A DNA stretch of 21,320 nucleotides from a virus, in the IMG/VR virus record IMGVR_UViG_3300027849_000577, positions 1-21,320 of that record; one strand, given 5' to 3'. Numbering within the stretch: the stretch's first letter is position 1; the number at the start of each line of letters is the position of its first letter. The notes under the pieces were generated by a model. It saw only the letters and a list, made by a program, of their open reading frames with translations, did not search any database and was not told the DNA's origin. A program made the translations under genes and the position numbers. Below are positions 12,658 through 20,092 of this stretch, piece by piece.

Positions 12658-14331
12658 ATGAACGAACTAATAAACCTTTGGAACAAACACACATTGAAGA
12701 TTACAGGCGTAATAGTACTGCCTTTAATCCTAGCGTTTGGTATTTCTAAAGTGCAAGCAGAAGAAAGTGAAATAGAAGTAATTACTGTAGTTGCCCAGCA
12801 AGTACAGAAGATTGAAACGGACCCAGTCATAAGCACTAGATTGATAAGTGCAATAATGCCTGCGTTCACATATAGCCCAGGCGGCTATGGCGGCTTTATA
12901 GGTTTCAATGAGCGTGGAGCTCAAACGGTCCACACCACAGTGTACACAAATGGCGTACCAGCAAACGAGCCCGGGTCGGGTTGGTATAACTTTGGACATG
13001 AAATGGTGTCCGGTGAATCCGTGAGAATTATCTCTGGAGCAAACGGAGTACTATATGGTTCAGGCAGTATTGCTGGAACAGTACTAATTGAAGATGTTAT
13101 TGACTCAGGTGTAACTGTTAGGACAGAAGGTACAAAGCCTTCATACCTCAGACTAGCACCAACTAACAATATTGAGTTTGTTAAGTTTAAGTCAAACAAT
13201 AACTTTAGTGCCCGTAATGATAATACAGAATATGATGAGTACGACATGCAACAAGCAAAAGTATCCGTTGATGCAGGCGACTGGACATTCGACGGTAAGA
13301 TTGCACAGTATGAGTACGACTATGATAATTGTTATACAGCAAACTTCAGTACATCAAATGCATGTGTAGAAGACGGCGACCGTTATAACTTTAGTATTAG
13401 AAACGACTATCTTACATTAGGTAGATCATACGTTGACAGTCAGTATTATACTGAAGGGTCAGAGACTTACAGTAATGAAAGTCACAGGAACTTCATTAGG
13501 ATTGCAGAGCATAAGGATTTAAGTAATGCAGTTAACATTGACTTTGGTATAGATGCAGAGCAACTGTACTATGCAACACAATCAGGAACAACAGTTAAAA
13601 CATACGATGACGATAACTATGGAGCATTCCTAAGTATCAATGCGTCAGCAGTATTTGATTATAACTTTGGTTTTAGATTGGGCAACGATGGGCAAAATGC
13701 ATTAAGATTCGGTATAGCATCAGGACAGTTTTATTTAAATGTAGGCAACAGTTTTAGAAAGCCTAACTTATATGAAAAGTTTGGTGACGATTGGGTACTA
13801 GGTAACGCAGACCTGAAACCAGAAGAAGGTATAGGATACGAAGTTGGCTTCGGCGCAATTCAGTTATTCATGTACGATTTCTCTGAGACTATTGAATATC
13901 AGTCAGGCTTTATGTTAGCCGATGTATACGTCAAACCACAGTACTACAACGCAGGAGACTTCACTACACAGGGCTTTAGGTATATGCAAGAGTTTGGTGC
14001 ATTTAATGTTATGTTAAAGTACACAGACACCGAGCAACCAAGAGTAGCAAAGTATGCCGGAGCAGTTAGTTGGAAACAACGTTACGGTAAAAATGAGTTC
14101 CAGATGCAGTATGCAGTTAATGTAGACAGGTCACCAAGTCCGTATGATGTAATTGATGGACCGTACTTGCCGGACATGAACAAGTTAAACTTATATCTTA
14201 CTAGGTATATAAACGAACAAGTAACACTTTCGTTGAAGGTTGAGAATGCCTTAGACGAAGAAGTTGAGATTGTTCCTTTTTATTCTAACCGTGGAAGAGA
14301 AATTAACTTGACATTAGGCTACAACTGGTAG
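12658..14331 (+). CDS. Phage-encoded TonB-dependent outer-membrane receptor
   Basis: A 557-residue receptor of the BtuB-like type. The N-terminus is a signal peptide: Lys/His-containing n-region, hydrophobic GVIVLPLILAFGIS (17-30), cleavage probably after KVQA (34). A TonB-box-like IEVITVVA follows (39-46). The plug (about 60-146) has NERGAQTVHTTVYTNGVP and VRIISGANGVLYGSGSIAG, the typical plug end motif. The rest is beta-barrel, with the SFRKPNLYEKFGD / GNADLKPEEG signature near 360-390 and the C-terminal VENALDEE motif ending in GYNW, a terminal aromatic suited to BAM insertion. Substrate is unknown (cobalamin, siderophore or other). It has its own promoter and AAGGAG site. It could aid nutrient uptake or block other phages; both are inference. 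Confidence 0.93.
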   Translation: MNELINLWNKHTLKITGVIVLPLILAFGISKVQAEESEIEVITVVAQQVQKIETDPVISTRLISAIMPAFTYSPGGYGGFIGFNERGAQTVHTTVYTNGVPANEPGSGWYNFGHEMVSGESVRIISGANGVLYGSGSIAGTVLIEDVIDSGVTVRTEGTKPSYLRLAPTNNIEFVKFKSNNNFSARNDNTEYDEYDMQQAKVSVDAGDWTFDGKIAQYEYDYDNCYTANFSTSNACVEDGDRYNFSIRNDYLTLGRSYVDSQYYTEGSETYSNESHRNFIRIAEHKDLSNAVNIDFGIDAEQLYYATQSGTTVKTYDDDNYGAFLSINASAVFDYNFGFRLGNDGQNALRFGIASGQFYLNVGNSFRKPNLYEKFGDDWVLGNADLKPEEGIGYEVGFGAIQLFMYDFSETIEYQSGFMLADVYVKPQYYNAGDFTTQGFRYMQEFGAFNVMLKYTDTEQPRVAKYAGAVSWKQRYGKNEFQMQYAVNVDRSPSPYDVIDGPYLPDMNKLNLYLTRYINEQVTLSLKVENALDEEVEIVPFYSNRGREINLTLGYNW

Positions 14332-14337
14332 TATAAT
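14308..14337 (+). promoter_or_regulatory. Consensus promoter for uvsW inside the receptor 3' end
   Basis: TTGACA (14308-14313), 18-nt spacer, TATAAT (14332-14337). The -35 is inside the last codons of the receptor gene and the -10 directly follows its stop. Expected start near 14344, leaving an 18-nt leader with GAGG before ATG 14362. Confidence 0.82.
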
Positions 14338-14361
14338 ACATAAAAGCAAATAGAGGTTTCA

Positions 14362-15819
14362 ATGGGAAAATGTGTTCTAGAAATACGTGACGAAGTAAAC
14401 GTTAAGTTCGTTGGACTTGATGTTAAGACTAGGCGTACCGTATCAGACGCTGTAAAGTACTTTTTACCATACGCATTCCATATGCCGGCTTACAAGTTAG
14501 GTCGGTGGGATGGGTGTGTTAGGTATTGTGATGTCGGCGGTAGGACATACATGAACCTACTTGATAAGCTCTTGCCAATCGTACAACAAGCAGGCTACGA
14601 AATTGAGGTTCAAGATAACCGAAGTAAGTGGTCATTTGATTTCCAAGAAATATCACAGACTAGGTTTGAAGACACAGCCTGGCCCAAAGGACATCCTGCA
14701 GAAGGTGAGCCTGTTATACTTAGGGATTACCAAGTAGATGTTATTAATAACTTTTTAAAGCATCCGCAAAGTATCCAAGAAGTAGCTACAGGAGCCGGTA
14801 AGACGCTCATAACAGCCGCCTTAAGCAGTATGTGTGAACCACATGGGCGTACTATAGTTATTGTTCCTAACAAAGACTTGGTAGTACAAACAGAGCGTGA
14901 TTATAAGAACTTAGGACTTGATGTAGGTGTGTTGTTTGGAGATAGAAAGCAGTACGACAAAACGCACACCATTTGTACTTGGCAGAGTCTAAGTATAATG
15001 GAAAAGAAAAGCAAGAAGTATGAAGCAGACTTCCCCATAGATGAATTTCTAGAGGATGTTGTTTGCATTATGGTCGATGAAGTACACAAAGCAAAAGCTG
15101 ATGTGCTTCGTAACTTATTGGGAGGCGCATTTAGAAATGTGCCTGTCCGATGGGGACTTACAGGAACTATCCCCAAAGATGAATTCGAAGCCGTTGGCTG
15201 TGTTACATGTTTGGGACCTGTTCTTGGAAAGTTAAGCAGTAAGGAATTACAAGACAGAGGCGTACTAGCAAAGTTAGATATTAATATACTACAACTACAA
15301 GATGGTGTGTTAGGCTTTAATAACTATGCACAAGAACTCAAGTGGCTTGTAACAGACAAACAAAGAATGACCGAGGTTAGTAAAGTTATTACTAGTCTCA
15401 GCATTACAGGAAATACACTTGTCTTAATTGACAGGATTGCCACAGGGCAATTATTATCTGAGATGTTTCCTGAGTGGGTATTTATTAGCGGTGAGATGAA
15501 AGTGTCTGACAGGCAAAAGGAATACAGGGAAGTAAGTGAGATGGACAATAAAGTTATTGTTGCTACATATGGTGTAGCGGCAGTAGGAATTAACATACCC
15601 AGGATTTTTAACTTAGTTCTTTTAGAGCCAGGAAAAAGTTATGTGCGTGTAATACAATCGATAGGTAGAGGCATTCGTAAAGCCGAGGACAAGGATTATT
15701 TAAATGTTGTTGACATTACGAGTAATTTAAAGTATAGTAAGAAACACTTGACTGCCCGTAAGGCATTTTATAAAGAACAAGGTTTTCCGTTCCAAGTGAC
15801 CAAAGTGGAGTATAAATGA
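14362..15819 (+). CDS. uvsW: UvsW-type superfamily 2 DNA helicase
   Basis: A 485-residue RNA/DNA and recombination-junction helicase. T4 UvsW (503 residues) unwinds R-loops and branched intermediates and drives the switch from origin- to recombination-dependent replication. The N-terminal substrate-binding domain occupies about 1-115. Motif I is ATGAGKT (142-148), motif II DEVH (239-242), motif III LTGT (266-269), and motif VI QSIGRGIRK (432-440). A Q-motif-like RDYQ lies at 121-124. All helicase motifs appear intact. It begins a long operon of overlapping genes: its TGA overlaps the next ATG (ATGA). Confidence 0.96.
   Translation: MGKCVLEIRDEVNVKFVGLDVKTRRTVSDAVKYFLPYAFHMPAYKLGRWDGCVRYCDVGGRTYMNLLDKLLPIVQQAGYEIEVQDNRSKWSFDFQEISQTRFEDTAWPKGHPAEGEPVILRDYQVDVINNFLKHPQSIQEVATGAGKTLITAALSSMCEPHGRTIVIVPNKDLVVQTERDYKNLGLDVGVLFGDRKQYDKTHTICTWQSLSIMEKKSKKYEADFPIDEFLEDVVCIMVDEVHKAKADVLRNLLGGAFRNVPVRWGLTGTIPKDEFEAVGCVTCLGPVLGKLSSKELQDRGVLAKLDINILQLQDGVLGFNNYAQELKWLVTDKQRMTEVSKVITSLSITGNTLVLIDRIATGQLLSEMFPEWVFISGEMKVSDRQKEYREVSEMDNKVIVATYGVAAVGINIPRIFNLVLLEPGKSYVRVIQSIGRGIRKAEDKDYLNVVDITSNLKYSKKHLTARKAFYKEQGFPFQVTKVEYK
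15710..15738 (+). promoter_or_regulatory. Possible internal promoter in the uvsW 3' end
   Basis: TTGACA (15710-15715), 17-nt spacer, TATAGT (15733-15738), about 80 bp before the next gene. It lies in coding sequence, so coincidence cannot be excluded, but the match and position at a gene end are similar to the uvsW promoter itself. Confidence 0.4.
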
Positions 15820-16319
15820 AAATATTAACAGTAGAAAACGATGTATATGAGATTGACCATGTACCTGATGAAATAGATGATATAAGATTTTGTGTTTTTG
15901 ACACAACCGAAACAGACTGGATGGATTATTATTTCCTCCCACTGATCTTCTTGGAGAGTTTTTATGCTCCTGCTATATGTTTACAAATAGGCGAGAACTC
16001 AATTCAAATGCCTATGGACTGGAGTATAGTAATTACAGATGAAGATTTGACTGCTATCGAGGTAATCCCATTAACCAGTTTAAACAATAGGGGATTTTTA
16101 ACAGCAACGCTGAACCCGTTAGGCAGGAAGATGCTTGAAGCTGAACCAATTCAGATTACTAACATCTATCAAGATGTTAAATGGTTCTTCCCCAAGTTGA
16201 AGAATGGACATTTATTAGTAGCACCCTTGGAAAACAAACCAAATCCTAGGTGTGCATTTTTTGTAAAAGAAGCCAACAAGATTCCTAGTGACATCGACAT
16301 TGGCGACTTGTTAGATTAG
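15816..16319 (+). CDS. Conserved hypothetical protein downstream of uvsW
   Basis: A 167-residue acidic protein coupled to uvsW by ATGA overlap. Blocks such as YFLPLIFLESFYAPAICLQIG, PMDWSIVITD and DVKWFFPKLKNGHLLVAPLE look like a well-conserved beta-rich protein that I recall from many marine myoviruses at early gene positions, without assigned function. The hydrophobic stretch is short and part of a globular pattern, not a clear membrane segment. No catalytic motif is obvious. A role in DNA metabolism is possible from the neighbours only. Confidence 0.85.
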   Translation: MKILTVENDVYEIDHVPDEIDDIRFCVFDTTETDWMDYYFLPLIFLESFYAPAICLQIGENSIQMPMDWSIVITDEDLTAIEVIPLTSLNNRGFLTATLNPLGRKMLEAEPIQITNIYQDVKWFFPKLKNGHLLVAPLENKPNPRCAFFVKEANKIPSDIDIGDLLD

Positions 16320-16328
16320 GAGAAATAT

Positions 16329-17081
16329 ATGAGTTTAGATAAAGACATAGAAAAGATGACGCAGAAACTGAAAGGTAAAAAAAGGCGTTTTAGAATTGAA
16401 GCAGGATACCGAGGTGGCGAAGTCGGAATTGGTAAAGTTAATGCAGACTTTGTGGATCATTTTATAAACCCAGAAGATGGTGATGGCGACTTAATAGATT
16501 TCGTTACCAGTTTTGATTGGGATGAAGTAGACGAGTCAATACCAGTACCATACGAAGACTTTGAATCGTGGACAGAAACAACTGAAATTGAACACCTAAA
16601 TGGCGCATACGCTGACGGGCAGTGGAGTTACGAAGAAGTTCCTGCAGATGGTAGCGACGATTATGCGTATGAAACTGTAATTGATTTTGATGCTTATCAT
16701 TTGTATGGCAGAGAAGCATATATGGATGATAAGAAGCCAGAAGACATGACCAATTATAAACCAGTGTTACAATTCCACAGTGGAGAGAAAGGCGGATTTG
16801 GTGCATGGTTTGTTGAAACAGTAGGCGAAGATTTTAACCCTAAGAAAGTAGCATTTAGTTCTGTTGAATCTCAGGTAGCTGAAATAGTTCAAGACATGTG
16901 GTATGATAAAGAATTGATTGACAAAGATTATGATAATTGTGATACTACTGGTAAAGGCTACTATGCAAGTGTAGGTTATATGAATATGAAATGGCATGAC
17001 TCAGAAGAAAAATACACTGAAGAGTTTTTTACAGAAAATGAAATTTGGGAATGTTACGAGGATGAATTATTAGATGAGTAG
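16329..17081 (+). CDS. Hypothetical highly acidic protein
   Basis: A 250-residue protein, very rich in Asp, Glu, Tyr and Trp. The N-terminal 25 residues are basic (MTQKLKGKKRRFRIEAGYRGG), followed by long acidic stretches (FDWDEVDESIPVPYEDFESW; DNCDTTGKGYY; YEDELLDE), so charge is strongly polarised. Such DNA-mimic-like composition is sometimes seen in anti-restriction or nucleic-acid-mimic proteins, but nothing specific supports that here. AGGAG precedes ATG 16329. The end overlaps the apt start by 8 nt. No recognised domain. Confidence 0.82.
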   Translation: MSLDKDIEKMTQKLKGKKRRFRIEAGYRGGEVGIGKVNADFVDHFINPEDGDGDLIDFVTSFDWDEVDESIPVPYEDFESWTETTEIEHLNGAYADGQWSYEEVPADGSDDYAYETVIDFDAYHLYGREAYMDDKKPEDMTNYKPVLQFHSGEKGGFGAWFVETVGEDFNPKKVAFSSVESQVAEIVQDMWYDKELIDKDYDNCDTTGKGYYASVGYMNMKWHDSEEKYTEEFFTENEIWECYEDELLDE

Positions 17082-17628
17082 TTATAATATCGATTTAAAA
17101 GATTGTATTAGAACTGTACCAAACTTCCCGATACCTGGAATACAGTTTAGAGACATAACTAGCCTCATAGAAAATCCATCGGCATTTAATAAATCTCTAC
17201 TAGACTTAACATCGTTAACAATGAGCTTCGGCGCAACTAAAGTGGTTGGCATCGAAAGTAGAGGGTTTGTGTTTGGCACACCAGTTGCCAGAGATTTAGA
17301 CTTGCCTTTTATAATGGCTCGTAAGCCTGGCAAGTTACCTAACCCAACACACAAACGTGATTTTGATTTAGAGTATGGTAGTACAAGTTTAGAGATACAA
17401 AAAGTTACTGACATAAACGAGTATGACAAAGTTGTTATTGTAGATGATTTAATTGCAACAGGTGGTACAGCAATAGCCTGTGCAGACTTAGTACATGAAT
17501 GTTTTGATGTGCCTAAAGAAAATATCTTAATATTGGCTGTAATAGACTTGCCCAGCTTAGAAGGAAGTGCTATAATAGAGAAACACGGTTATAGTGTAAA
17601 TACATTAATTGAATTTGAAGGTGAATAG
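17074..17628 (+). CDS. apt: Adenine phosphoribosyltransferase
   Basis: A 184-residue cytoplasmic enzyme converting adenine and PRPP to AMP and pyrophosphate. Family features are all present: FPIPGIQFRDITSLIENP (18-35), VVGIESRGFVFGTPVA (57-72), the flexible-loop and hood region ARKPGKLPNPTH, YGSTSLEI (101-108), and the PRPP-binding loop VVIVDDLIATGGTA (120-133). Bacterial Apt is typically about 180 residues, so this is full length. It starts with ATG at 17074 inside the end of the acidic gene and overlaps by 8 nt the start of a nucleosidase-like gene that would release adenine, so the two may act in sequence. Confidence 0.95.
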   Translation: MSSYNIDLKDCIRTVPNFPIPGIQFRDITSLIENPSAFNKSLLDLTSLTMSFGATKVVGIESRGFVFGTPVARDLDLPFIMARKPGKLPNPTHKRDFDLEYGSTSLEIQKVTDINEYDKVVIVDDLIATGGTAIACADLVHECFDVPKENILILAVIDLPSLEGSAIIEKHGYSVNTLIEFEGE

Positions 17629-18181
17629 TATTAAAGACATTATTTTAATAGCATTGGAGTCTGAAGCTCCTGAAATGCAGAGTTGGGATAACGTGTTCTT
17701 TACGGGTGTAGGCAAAGTTAATGCCGCCGTAAGAGCATCAGCATTAATAACAGAACACAAGCCAACAAGAGTTTGGAACTTTGGTACAGCAGGCGGAATT
17801 AATCCTACATGTAAAGACCTAGTTGAAGTTAGTAACTTTGTTCAACGTGACATGCGGTGCTGTGAACTAGGATTTGACTTAGGCATGACCCCGTTTGAAG
17901 ACTATATAACAATTAGTTTTGACAACCCAGACGAAGGATTAACATGCAGTACAGGCGACAACTTTGTTGATAATCCTGACTTAGAGTTACCTGCAGATGT
18001 TGTAGATATGGAGGCGTATGCTATCGCTAAGGCTTGCCAGTATCATGGGGTAGACTTTAGATGTTTTAAATATATAAGTGATAGTGCCGATGAAAATGCA
18101 AATGCTGAATGGCATGAGACAGTTTCTAACGGCGAACCTTATTATATACAAGCCTATACGGAGAATGATGATGGACAGTAG
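17621..18181 (+). CDS. MTA/SAH nucleosidase-like (purine nucleosidase family) protein
   Basis: A 186-residue protein of the PNP/MTAN fold, shorter than E. coli MtnN (232 residues). GTG 17621 is chosen over TTG 17609 because the hydrophobic first strand SIKDIILIALESEAPE then begins normally. Family hallmarks: Glu13/Glu15 near the N-terminus, TGVGKVNAA (28-36), WNFGTAGG (52-59), STGDNF (110-115), the catalytic-region VVDMEAYAIAK with Glu131, and YISDSAD with Asp154. MTAN cleaves methylthioadenosine or S-adenosylhomocysteine to adenine. The substrate-loop region between 75 and 105 is shortened, so specificity is uncertain. Overlap with apt by 8 nt supports a joint salvage function. Confidence 0.85.
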   Translation: MNSIKDIILIALESEAPEMQSWDNVFFTGVGKVNAAVRASALITEHKPTRVWNFGTAGGINPTCKDLVEVSNFVQRDMRCCELGFDLGMTPFEDYITISFDNPDEGLTCSTGDNFVDNPDLELPADVVDMEAYAIAKACQYHGVDFRCFKYISDSADENANAEWHETVSNGEPYYIQAYTENDDGQ

Positions 18182-18296
18182 AGAGCACCAGGAACAAAAG
18201 TTAAAGTTCCAAGAGAAACAAATTAAGGATCAGGAGAAACAAATAGCCGAACAGACGAAGCGTATTGCAGAACTTCACAAAGGGAAGAAGAAGTAG
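18171..18296 (+). CDS. 41-residue basic coiled-coil peptide
   Basis: A short frame overlapping the nucleosidase 3' end by 11 nt. ATG 18171 is chosen among three consecutive ATGs because GGAG at 18160-18163 lies 7 nt upstream. The protein is a near-continuous heptad series, with QEKQIKD, QEKQIAE and QTKRIAE in register, ending in a Lys tail (KGKKK). It would form a parallel or antiparallel coiled coil. The next gene starts one base after its stop, so it is placed like a real operon member. Function unknown; it may oligomerise or bind nucleic acid. Confidence 0.6.
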   Translation: MDSREHQEQKLKFQEKQIKDQEKQIAEQTKRIAELHKGKKK

Positions 18297-18297
18297 C

Positions 18298-18762
18298 ATG
18301 GCAAAGAAACCGCAAATACCTTTACAAGAAGTTATGAAAGCCATTGACAAAAAAGACCGTGGCTGGTATAACCGTCTAGATGCTGAAAGAAAAAAAGCAT
18401 TTAGTCCTTGGATGATGATGAGGTATGCAAGTAGTGTACAAGGTAGTACAGCACCTGACTATATATGGATGGTCAATGAACTGGTCAATCACAAGTTTTC
18501 GGATGTTAGTAAGCACCCTGAGTTACAGTGGTTGTTGTTAACAGCGGCAGGCAGTGGTAAAATACAACATCATCCTTATATTAAACCGCCCAACAGCAGA
18601 AAGAAGAAGAACAAACGAAGTGAGTTTGTGCATTCAGTATTGCCACACTTAAAAGGTGACGAAGTGCAACTGTTCTTAACATTGAACGATGACAACGATT
18701 TAAAAGAACTAGCACTAGCACATGGTTGGGACGATAAAGAAGTTAAGGAACTATTAAAATAA
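18298..18762 (+). CDS. 62: Probable clamp-loader small subunit gp62
   Basis: A 154-residue helical protein. ATG 18298 is used because it follows the preceding stop by one base; the upstream in-frame start at 18265 lies inside another gene. The pattern KKDRGWYNRLDAERKKAFSP, WMMMRYASS, SKHPELQWLLLTAAGSGK, and a C-terminal DLKELALAHGWDDKEVKELL resembles marine T4-like gp62 proteins as I recall them. T4 gp62 (187 residues) works with gp44 to load the gp45 clamp. Its partner gp44 is not in the window. The basic KKKNKRS linker may bind DNA. Overlaps the next gene by TAATG. Medium certainty. Confidence 0.6.
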   Translation: MAKKPQIPLQEVMKAIDKKDRGWYNRLDAERKKAFSPWMMMRYASSVQGSTAPDYIWMVNELVNHKFSDVSKHPELQWLLLTAAGSGKIQHHPYIKPPNSRKKKNKRSEFVHSVLPHLKGDEVQLFLTLNDDNDLKELALAHGWDDKEVKELLK

Positions 18763-19430
18763 TGGAATGCAGATGGTGTAAAAAGTCGTTTAAGTCAGAG
18801 ACTACTCTGGCAGTTCATATGTGTGTAAAGAAACGTAGATTTGCAGACAAGGATATGAGCCATATTAGACTGGCACACAGAGCATTTCAGATATTTTATG
18901 AGATAAACACTAGTGCAACAAAGCCTAAAACTATAGAGGACTTTATTGTAAGTCAGTATTACGAAGCGTTTGTAAAGTACGGCAGAGCATGTACTGTTAA
19001 TGAGTGGTTAGATCCTGTAAAGTACACAGAGCATTTAATTAAGACAGGTGTTAAGTTACAAAAGTGGGCATCAGATAGTGAGTATGACAAGTATTTAAAA
19101 CTGTATGTTAGAAAAGAGCCTGGACTAAAAGCACTAGAACGTTCAGTTATATATCTTGCAAGATGGGGCGAAGAAAACAACGAGCCTTGGCAAGATTACT
19201 TTGTTAAAGTATCGCCTAATAGGGCAGTACATGATTTACGGAGTGCAAAAATAAGTCCTTGGGTAGTATACCTAAGTGAATCAGGTGATAAGTTATTAGA
19301 ACGGTTTAACAGCGAACAAGTTAAGATGATACAGGATGTCATTGAACCTCCTTTTTGGATGAAACTGTTTACTGCAAATAAAGAAGAAGTTAATGAAATT
19401 AAACAGGCTTGTAAGGAAGCAAAAATATGA
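18762..19430 (+). CDS. Zinc-finger-containing conserved phage protein
   Basis: A 222-residue protein beginning with CRWCKKSFKSETTLAVHMC (3-21), a C2HC-type zinc-finger-like motif (Cys3, Cys6, His19, Cys21), followed by basic KKRR. The remainder is helical (RLAHRAFQIFYEINTS, EDFIVSQYYEAFVKYGRA, ISPWVVYLSESG). I recall a similar zinc-finger protein in many marine T4-like genomes but no assigned role. DNA or RNA binding is likely from the finger and basic patch. It is coupled both to the gp62-like gene (TAATG) and to thyX (ATGA). Confidence 0.85.
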   Translation: MECRWCKKSFKSETTLAVHMCVKKRRFADKDMSHIRLAHRAFQIFYEINTSATKPKTIEDFIVSQYYEAFVKYGRACTVNEWLDPVKYTEHLIKTGVKLQKWASDSEYDKYLKLYVRKEPGLKALERSVIYLARWGEENNEPWQDYFVKVSPNRAVHDLRSAKISPWVVYLSESGDKLLERFNSEQVKMIQDVIEPPFWMKLFTANKEEVNEIKQACKEAKI

Positions 19431-20092
19431 AAACGAAAATAATTAGTTATAGCCAGACCCCTAAAGCAGAAGTGCCACAGGATCTGTTAGATTTGGTCGC
19501 CTATTGTGCAAGAGTAAGCAACCCAGAGAATCAGAATAACACTGCAACAAACGATAAACTAGTAAAGTATCTTATTAAGCACAAACACTGGAGTCCATTA
19601 GAGATGGTAAGTGTTTGTATGGAAGTAGAAACAACCAGAGACATTGCTAGACAACTGTTGAGACACAGAAGTTTTAGTTTCCAGGAGTTTAGTCAACGTT
19701 ATGCAGACCCTACAAAGGATTTAGAGTTTGAAATTAGACAAGCACGATTACAAGATACTAAGAATCGTCAAAACAGTATTCCTACAGATGACGGATTGCT
19801 TAATCATGCATGGGCAGACCTGCAACAGAAGGTAATTGACACCGCCTTAGAAGCATACAATTACGCTATAAGCAACGGTATTGCTAAAGAGCAGGCAAGA
19901 GTAGTACTACCGGAAGGAAACACACTAAGCAGACTGTACGTTAACGGCACATTGCGTAGTTGGATACATTACATTGAATTACGTGGTGCTAATGGCACAC
20001 AGTTAGAGCATATGGAGTTAGCATGGGCAGTAGCAGACGCTATTACACATATATTCCCAATGGCGGCTGAGTATTCGGGGAAGACCGAATGA
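19427..20092 (+). CDS. thyX: Flavin-dependent thymidylate synthase ThyX
   Basis: A 221-residue FAD-dependent enzyme making dTMP from dUMP with methylenetetrahydrofolate and NADPH. The ThyX signature RHRSFSFQEFSQRY lies at 79-92, matching RHRxxSxxExSxRY; Gln replaces the more common Asn. HWSPLEM (54-60) corresponds to the HxSPxEH-like segment, and LRSWIHYIELRG with LEHMELAW forms the C-terminal substrate-binding part. It supplies dTMP for phage DNA synthesis, suited to the AT-rich genome. The start ATG overlaps the previous TGA; its own stop overlaps the next start. Confidence 0.96.
   Translation: MKTKIISYSQTPKAEVPQDLLDLVAYCARVSNPENQNNTATNDKLVKYLIKHKHWSPLEMVSVCMEVETTRDIARQLLRHRSFSFQEFSQRYADPTKDLEFEIRQARLQDTKNRQNSIPTDDGLLNHAWADLQQKVIDTALEAYNYAISNGIAKEQARVVLPEGNTLSRLYVNGTLRSWIHYIELRGANGTQLEHMELAWAVADAITHIFPMAAEYSGKTE

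Noticed and set aside
12730-13247. Minus-strand frames inside the receptor gene
   Set aside because: They are shadows of the TonB-dependent receptor, which has unambiguous family motifs on the plus strand.
13172-13369. 65-residue plus-strand frame within the receptor gene
   Set aside because: Out-of-frame reading of the barrel region with Thr/Met-rich low-quality sequence and no initiation signals.
17609-17620. TTG start adding four residues to the nucleosidase
   Set aside because: TTG is a weak start, no other gene here needs one, and GTG 17621 gives a normal N-terminal strand for the family.
18344-18372. TTGACA-N17-TATAAC inside the gp62-like gene
   Set aside because: It is near the 5' end of a coding region, far from the next gene start, and in AT-rich sequence. 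I saw nothing else to support a promoter.
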